Shown here one piece after another: positions 6,591-9,137 of a DNA stretch of 9,137 bases (positions within the stretch are counted from its first letter, which is position 1; the number at the start of each line of letters is the position of its first letter). The notes under the pieces are model-generated. The model was given only the letters and a program-made list of their open reading frames with translations, had not been told where the DNA came from and ran no database searches. The position numbers and the translations under genes were made by a program. Source of the stretch: Christensenella sp. UBA7707 (lineage in GTDB: Bacteria; Bacillota; Clostridia; Christensenellales; CAG-138); contig DLFZ01000197.1 of the NCBI GenBank assembly GCA_002482435.1, forward strand, positions 1 to 9,137. Reading direction: 5' to 3'.

Positions 6591-6632
6591 ACCGCATAGG
6601 CCGCGCGTTTATCAAAGGGACGCGCGTGCGGT
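6591..6632 (-). other. Stable stem-loop in the 5' leader of the membrane-protein gene
   Basis: Two nested inverted repeats fit one long hairpin: an inner 7-bp stem, CGCGCGT (6602-6608) with ACGCGCG (6620-6626), and an outer 6-bp stem, ACCGCA (6591-6596) with TGCGGT (6627-6632), joined by a five-base bulge on one side. It ends six bases before the ribosome site at 6579-6584 in transcript direction. No T-tract follows, so it is not an intrinsic terminator. It may affect mRNA stability or ribosome access. Confidence 0.55.
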
Positions 6633-6641
6633 ACTTCGTAC

Positions 6642-6670
6642 ATATTAACATAAGAAGCGCATGCACGCAA
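6642..6670 (-). promoter_or_regulatory. Weak candidate promoter of the membrane-protein/dusB block
   Basis: On the minus strand TTGCGT (6665-6670), a 17-bp spacer and TAATAT (6642-6647) form a modest match (3/6 and 4/6). Transcription would begin near 6635, just upstream of the stem-loop at 6591-6632. It is the best candidate I see in the 240-base divergent gap, but the match is not strong. Confidence 0.35.
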
Positions 6671-6778
6671 ATATGCCGCACGGTACCAATGGACCACCTT
6701 TTTGAGCATATCCCTTTTTGCGTAGGATAACCCCGCATTTGCGACGTGCCAAATTTTGAAGGTGCCACAAAAGCCGCA

Positions 6779-6807
6779 TTGAAAATGATTTGGGCCTGTG
6801 CTATTGT
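6779..6807 (+). promoter_or_regulatory. Extended -10 promoter of the P-loop kinase-like gene
   Basis: TTGAAA (6779-6784), a 17-bp spacer and TATTGT (6802-6807), with TG at 6799-6800 forming an extended -10, make a good sigma-A promoter. Transcription is predicted to begin about seven bases after the -10 box, near 6814, which coincides with the first ATG of the gene. Confidence 0.75.
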
Positions 6808-6813
6808 TATTTT

Positions 6814-7389
6814 ATGGAAAGTTTTATCGGAAAACGAATCATGGTCATCGGTTCGCCCGGCAGCGGGAAGAGCCATTTTTCCGCTGAACTTTCCTACCGC
6901 ACAGGGCTTCCCTTGTTTCATCTCGACCGCAACGCTTGGTCGGGCGATGCCGGCAAATGGCAGCCAGCTGACGCGCAGCGGTTTGTGGAGTGGCAAACCC
7001 GCACCGTCGAAGACGACGAATGGATTTTTGACGGCAATTACAGCGGCACCATGAATTTGCGTCTCTCGCGCGCGGATACGGTCTTTTGCTTTGAGCTGCC
7101 GCGTCTTAAGTGCCTGTTCGGGTATTTTCGCCGCCTCGCCGCCCACGCGCTTTGGCCCAAGGCCGACCGCGGGGATGATCCGCGCGAACGCTACGACCCA
7201 AGGTTTATCAAATATATTTGGAAGTTCAACCAAAAAGAGCTGATCGAGCGGCTGTACCATACCCCCGAACTTCGGGTGTTCATTTTTCGCCGTCGCCGCG
7301 ATATCGACCAATTTTTCAGCCACCTCGATCTTTCGCTTGCCCGGGAACGTGAAGCGCGGCTCAAAAGCGCGCAAACGGAGCAGGAATAA
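6814..7389 (+). CDS. P-loop NTPase, adenylate-kinase/FlaR-like
   Basis: A 191-residue cytoplasmic nucleotide-binding protein of the group often annotated as adenylate kinase-like or 'topology modulation protein (FlaR)'. A Walker A loop, GSPGSGKS, is at residues 13-20, preceded by a hydrophobic strand. LPLFHLDRNAW (32-42) with Asp38 and WIFDGNYSGTMNLRLSRADTV (70-90) are the signatures of this group, the latter in the place of the Walker B/phosphate-acceptor region. It is basic around 99-135 and ends in a charged helix. Its substrate is not known; a nucleoside or small-molecule kinase role is inferred. The start is uncertain. The ATG at 6814 keeps the IGKRI strand that relatives have, but it has no ribosome site and coincides with the predicted transcript start. 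The ATG at 6841 has a weak GGAAAA site (6829-6834) but removes most of that strand. The gene is single, convergent with the methyltransferase. Confidence 0.85.
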   Translation: MESFIGKRIMVIGSPGSGKSHFSAELSYRTGLPLFHLDRNAWSGDAGKWQPADAQRFVEWQTRTVEDDEWIFDGNYSGTMNLRLSRADTVFCFELPRLKCLFGYFRRLAAHALWPKADRGDDPRERYDPRFIKYIWKFNQKELIERLYHTPELRVFIFRRRRDIDQFFSHLDLSLAREREARLKSAQTEQE

Positions 7390-7421
7390 GGTAGCGACGA
7401 GCATATTGGGACCAAGAACAC

Positions 7422-7448
7422 AAAGCGAAGCGCATAGCTTCGCTTTTT
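7422..7448. terminator. Terminator between the convergent kinase-like and methyltransferase genes
   Basis: A perfect 10-bp stem, AAAGCGAAGC (7422-7431) with GCTTCGCTTT (7437-7446), closes a five-base loop. Five T residues (7444-7448) end it on the plus strand and overlap the minus-strand methyltransferase stop codon (7447-7449). On the minus strand the stem is followed by TTTGTGTTCTTGG, a poorer T-tract, so termination is probably strong for the plus gene and weaker for the minus gene. Confidence 0.88.
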
Positions 7449-8115
7449 ATATGGTTTTGCGCGCCGTCAAAAGAAACAGCCGATTGTGCTGATCGTGCTC
7501 CTCGTAATATACGTCGGCCTCGCGCACAATTTCATAATAAGGCGCAAGGAAGGTTCGCCAAAACTGAGTATCCTTGTTCCAAAAAAACAGCCCGTCGTCC
7601 AAAAGATCGTCGTCTATGGTTTTGATGTTCCATGCAGCAATCTGCTCCGCCGCGAGATGCGGGTTGAGCTTCAAAAGCGCCTTTCCGCCCGGTTTGAGAA
7701 TCCGCGCCGTTTCCTTGACCAAAAGCGCGGCATCAGCCGGAAGCAGGTTGTCTGCAACATTAAAAAGGATTGCTCCGTCCATGCTGTTTGAAGGAAGCGT
7801 AAAAAGAAGTTCCACGCCGCCCTCCCAAAAAGTACCATCGCCAAGGGAGGGGTTTTCGCCAAAAAGCTGCGCCGCATGGGAAATGCCCGTTCGGGAAAGA
7901 TCGATGCCCATATGCTTTTTCGTGCCGCGCAGCGCGCACAGAGAAAGTGTCAAAGCGTTGCCGCAGCCAAAGTCGAGGATGCTTTCTACGCCTTCGCATA
8001 GCCAGTCAAGCGCGTTGTCGAGCGTTTCGTTGCCAATGCCCTTGGTGCGCGGCGCAAGAATTTGCTCCGCAGAAAACACTTGGTTCCAGTAGGCTTTTAC
8101 GGTTTCGTAATCCAT
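7447..8115 (-). CDS. Class I SAM-dependent methyltransferase, unknown substrate
   Basis: A 222-residue cytoplasmic protein with the Rossmann-like methyltransferase fold. Motif I, ILDFGCGNA (46-54), is the glycine-rich SAM loop; HMGIDLS (68-74) provides the acidic residue (Asp72) expected to bind the SAM ribose; DGAILFNVADNLL (113-125) is the motif IV region; and ARILKPGGKALLKL (137-150) is the post-motif strand and turn typical of the family. The N-terminus (MDYETVKAYWNQVFSA) and the C-terminal part, rich in aromatic and acidic residues (179-208), may form the acceptor site, but the acceptor cannot be read. The ATG has a full AAGGAGG ribosome site five bases upstream. It is transcribed divergently from the nucleotidyltransferase from what may be a shared control region. 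The fold call is firm; any specific substrate would be a guess. Confidence 0.92.
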   Translation of the reverse strand: MDYETVKAYWNQVFSAEQILAPRTKGIGNETLDNALDWLCEGVESILDFGCGNALTLSLCALRGTKKHMGIDLSRTGISHAAQLFGENPSLGDGTFWEGGVELLFTLPSNSMDGAILFNVADNLLPADAALLVKETARILKPGGKALLKLNPHLAAEQIAAWNIKTIDDDLLDDGLFFWNKDTQFWRTFLAPYYEIVREADVYYEEHDQHNRLFLLTARKTI

Positions 8116-8142
8116 CGAGGCCTCCTTTTTTGCTTTCTCATC

Positions 8143-8171
8143 ATTCTACCATGCCCCGTGCTTTTTGTAAC
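8143..8171 (-). promoter_or_regulatory. Extended -10 promoter of the methyltransferase gene
   Basis: On the minus strand TGG-TAGAAT (8143-8151) is an extended -10 box with one mismatch, and GTTACA (8166-8171, 4/6) lies 17 bp upstream of it. Transcription would start near 8136, leaving a leader of about 21 bases. The -35 region overlaps the left arm of the inverted repeat at 8169-8199. Confidence 0.7.
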
Positions 8172-8199
8172 CGCGCGCCGCCCATACCGCCGCGCGGTT
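8169..8199. repeat. Inverted repeat between divergent promoters, candidate operator
   Basis: The arms AACCGCGCG (8169-8177) and CGCGCGGTT (8191-8199) are perfect reverse complements around a 13-base centre (midpoint 8184). They overlap or abut the -35 regions of both divergent promoters, whose -10 boxes are centred on 8185. A second inverted pair, TTTTGTAA (8163-8170) and TTACAAAA (8210-8217), is offset by about six bases. The dyad lies upstream of both predicted start sites, so it would act as DNA, not as an RNA hairpin. Confidence 0.5.
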
Positions 8200-8227
8200 G
8201 TGCGAAAGCTTACAAAAGTGGTATACT
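8198..8227 (+). promoter_or_regulatory. Extended -10 promoter of the nucleotidyltransferase gene
   Basis: TGG-TATACT (8219-8227) is an extended -10 box with one mismatch in the hexamer; the best -35 is TTGTGC (8198-8203, 3/6) at 18 bp spacing. Transcription would begin near 8234, about 26 bases before the ATG. Confidence 0.75.
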
Positions 8228-8259
8228 AAGGAAAACAAAATCATTCGGAGGTCAGCTCA

Positions 8260-9137
8260 ATGCACAAGCCTGTATTGGCGATTTTGGCGGCGGGCATGGG
8301 AAGCCGTTACGGAGGTCTCAAGCAAATCGACCCCATGGACGAATGGGGCAACATCATCATCGATTTCGATATTTACGACGCGAAAAGAGCCGGTTTTCAA
8401 GACGTTGTCTTCATCATCAAAAAAGAGATCGAACACGATTTTAAAGAGCGCATCGGCAAGCGCATGGAAGGGCGCATGAATGTGCGCTATGCCTATCAGG
8501 AGATCGACAAGCTTCCCAAAGGTTTTTCCGTGCCCGAAGGCAGGCAGAAGCCTTGGGGAACCACGCATGCCGTACTTTGCGCGCGCGAGGAGGTAGACGG
8601 CCGTCCGTTTGCCATCATCAACGCGGACGATTACTACGGCCCTCACGCCTTTTCGGAGCTTTATCAGTTCCTTTCGCGCGGCAGCGACCCAAACGCCCAC
8701 GCGATGGTCGGCTACAACATTGAAAATACGCTTACGGAGTTCGGCTCCGTCGCGCGCGGCATTTGTGTTGTGAACGAAAAGGGGTATTTGACCGACATCA
8801 CCGAGCGGCTCAAAGTGGTAAAAACCGAAGAATGTGCCGCCTTCACCGTGGATGGCGAACACTTTACGCCCATTCCCAAGGGCACCGTGGTTTCCATGAA
8901 CTGCTGGGGCTTTATGAACGGTATTTTCAACCGGCTGGATGCGGGCTTCCGCAGCAATTTCGAGGCGGGTGTGCGCTCCAACCCCCAAAAATACGAAGAC
9001 CTTCTTCCAAACGCCGTGCGCTACGCGCTCGGCGATGGGAAAACGAGCGTTAAGGTGCTCAACACGCCCGACAGGTGGTTTGGCGTTACCTATAAGGAAG
9101 ATAAACCGGATACCATTGAGGCGCTTAAAAAACTCAA
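8260..9137 (+). CDS. Nucleotidyltransferase family protein, C-terminus beyond window
   Basis: The gene is open from its ATG to the window edge (292 complete codons, no stop), so the 3' end is missing. From the family length I recall (about 300 residues), only a short tail should be absent. It belongs to the NTP-transferase (GT-A fold) superfamily that joins an NTP to a sugar or other phosphate to make an activated NDP compound. The nucleotide-binding signature AAGMGSRYGGLKQ is at 10-22; PWGTTHAVLCA (98-108) contacts the base; and NADDYYG (121-127) carries the metal-binding acidic residues. The C-terminal half includes NCWGFMNGIF and TPDRWFGVTY. The start has a CGGAGGT site (8246-8252) seven bases upstream. 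It resembles uncharacterised clostridial nucleotidyltransferases more than GalU or RmlA, and I cannot name the substrate. It is transcribed divergently from the methyltransferase. Confidence 0.9.
   Translation, partial: MHKPVLAILAAGMGSRYGGLKQIDPMDEWGNIIIDFDIYDAKRAGFQDVVFIIKKEIEHDFKERIGKRMEGRMNVRYAYQEIDKLPKGFSVPEGRQKPWGTTHAVLCAREEVDGRPFAIINADDYYGPHAFSELYQFLSRGSDPNAHAMVGYNIENTLTEFGSVARGICVVNEKGYLTDITERLKVVKTEECAAFTVDGEHFTPIPKGTVVSMNCWGFMNGIFNRLDAGFRSNFEAGVRSNPQKYEDLLPNAVRYALGDGKTSVKVLNTPDRWFGVTYKEDKPDTIEALKKL

Noticed and set aside
6577..7404. Long minus-strand open frame opposite the P-loop gene, and similar long antisense frames opposite galE (690-1187, 1470-1937) and the nucleotidyltransferase (8257-8988)
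   Set aside because: These are mirror frames of well-supported genes in GC-rich DNA, with no domains or ribosome sites of their own.
1..9137. CRISPR array, insertion sequence, prophage, toxin-antitoxin pair, tRNA, rRNA or riboswitch
   Set aside because: I saw no regularly spaced repeats, transposase or integrase motifs, paired small genes, tRNA-like cloverleaf or known aptamer pattern on either strand. The gene set is ordinary chromosomal content, and no new multi-gene system is supported.

Overview
The window reads as an ordinary chromosomal stretch of a moderately GC-rich Bacillota, probably a member of Clostridia. The support for this is a strong Shine-Dalgarno sequence (AGGAGG type) before most genes, clear sigma-A type promoters, short intergenic gaps with classical intrinsic terminators, the dus-greA-lysS gene order I recall from clostridial genomes, and clostridial-looking sequences for the LysRS, GalE and the last nucleotidyltransferase. 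This placement is an inference from family resemblance; no rRNA or other marker is present.

Layout from left to right. A GNAT acetyltransferase (minus) is followed by a roughly 330-base divergent intergenic region and galE (plus), which ends in an intrinsic terminator. A glutathione-peroxidase-family gene (plus) follows, with its own strong promoter, and meets lysS (minus) at one shared bidirectional terminator. The minus-strand block, in transcription order, is a membrane-anchored protein of unknown function, a DusB-type tRNA dihydrouridine synthase, greA and lysS. greA-lysS also has a perfect-consensus promoter of its own. A P-loop adenylate-kinase-like gene (plus) then converges on a SAM methyltransferase (minus) across another shared terminator. 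The methyltransferase is divergent from a nucleotidyltransferase (plus) that runs off the right edge.

Functionally, the minus-strand block groups tRNA modification (Dus), transcript-cleavage rescue of RNA polymerase (GreA) and lysyl-tRNA synthesis (LysS), so it is an information-processing cluster. galE and the last nucleotidyltransferase belong to sugar or sugar-nucleotide metabolism but lie far apart. The peroxidase is a thiol-dependent stress gene. The acetyltransferase, P-loop protein and methyltransferase are family-level calls with unknown substrates.

I found no CRISPR array, insertion sequence, phage gene, tRNA, rRNA or convincing new multi-gene system. The points worth a second look are small-scale: a dyad centred between two matching divergent promoters, a likely leaderless mRNA, an uncharacterised membrane protein translationally coupled to dusB, a structured 5' leader, and a peroxidase with Ser at a usually Cys position.
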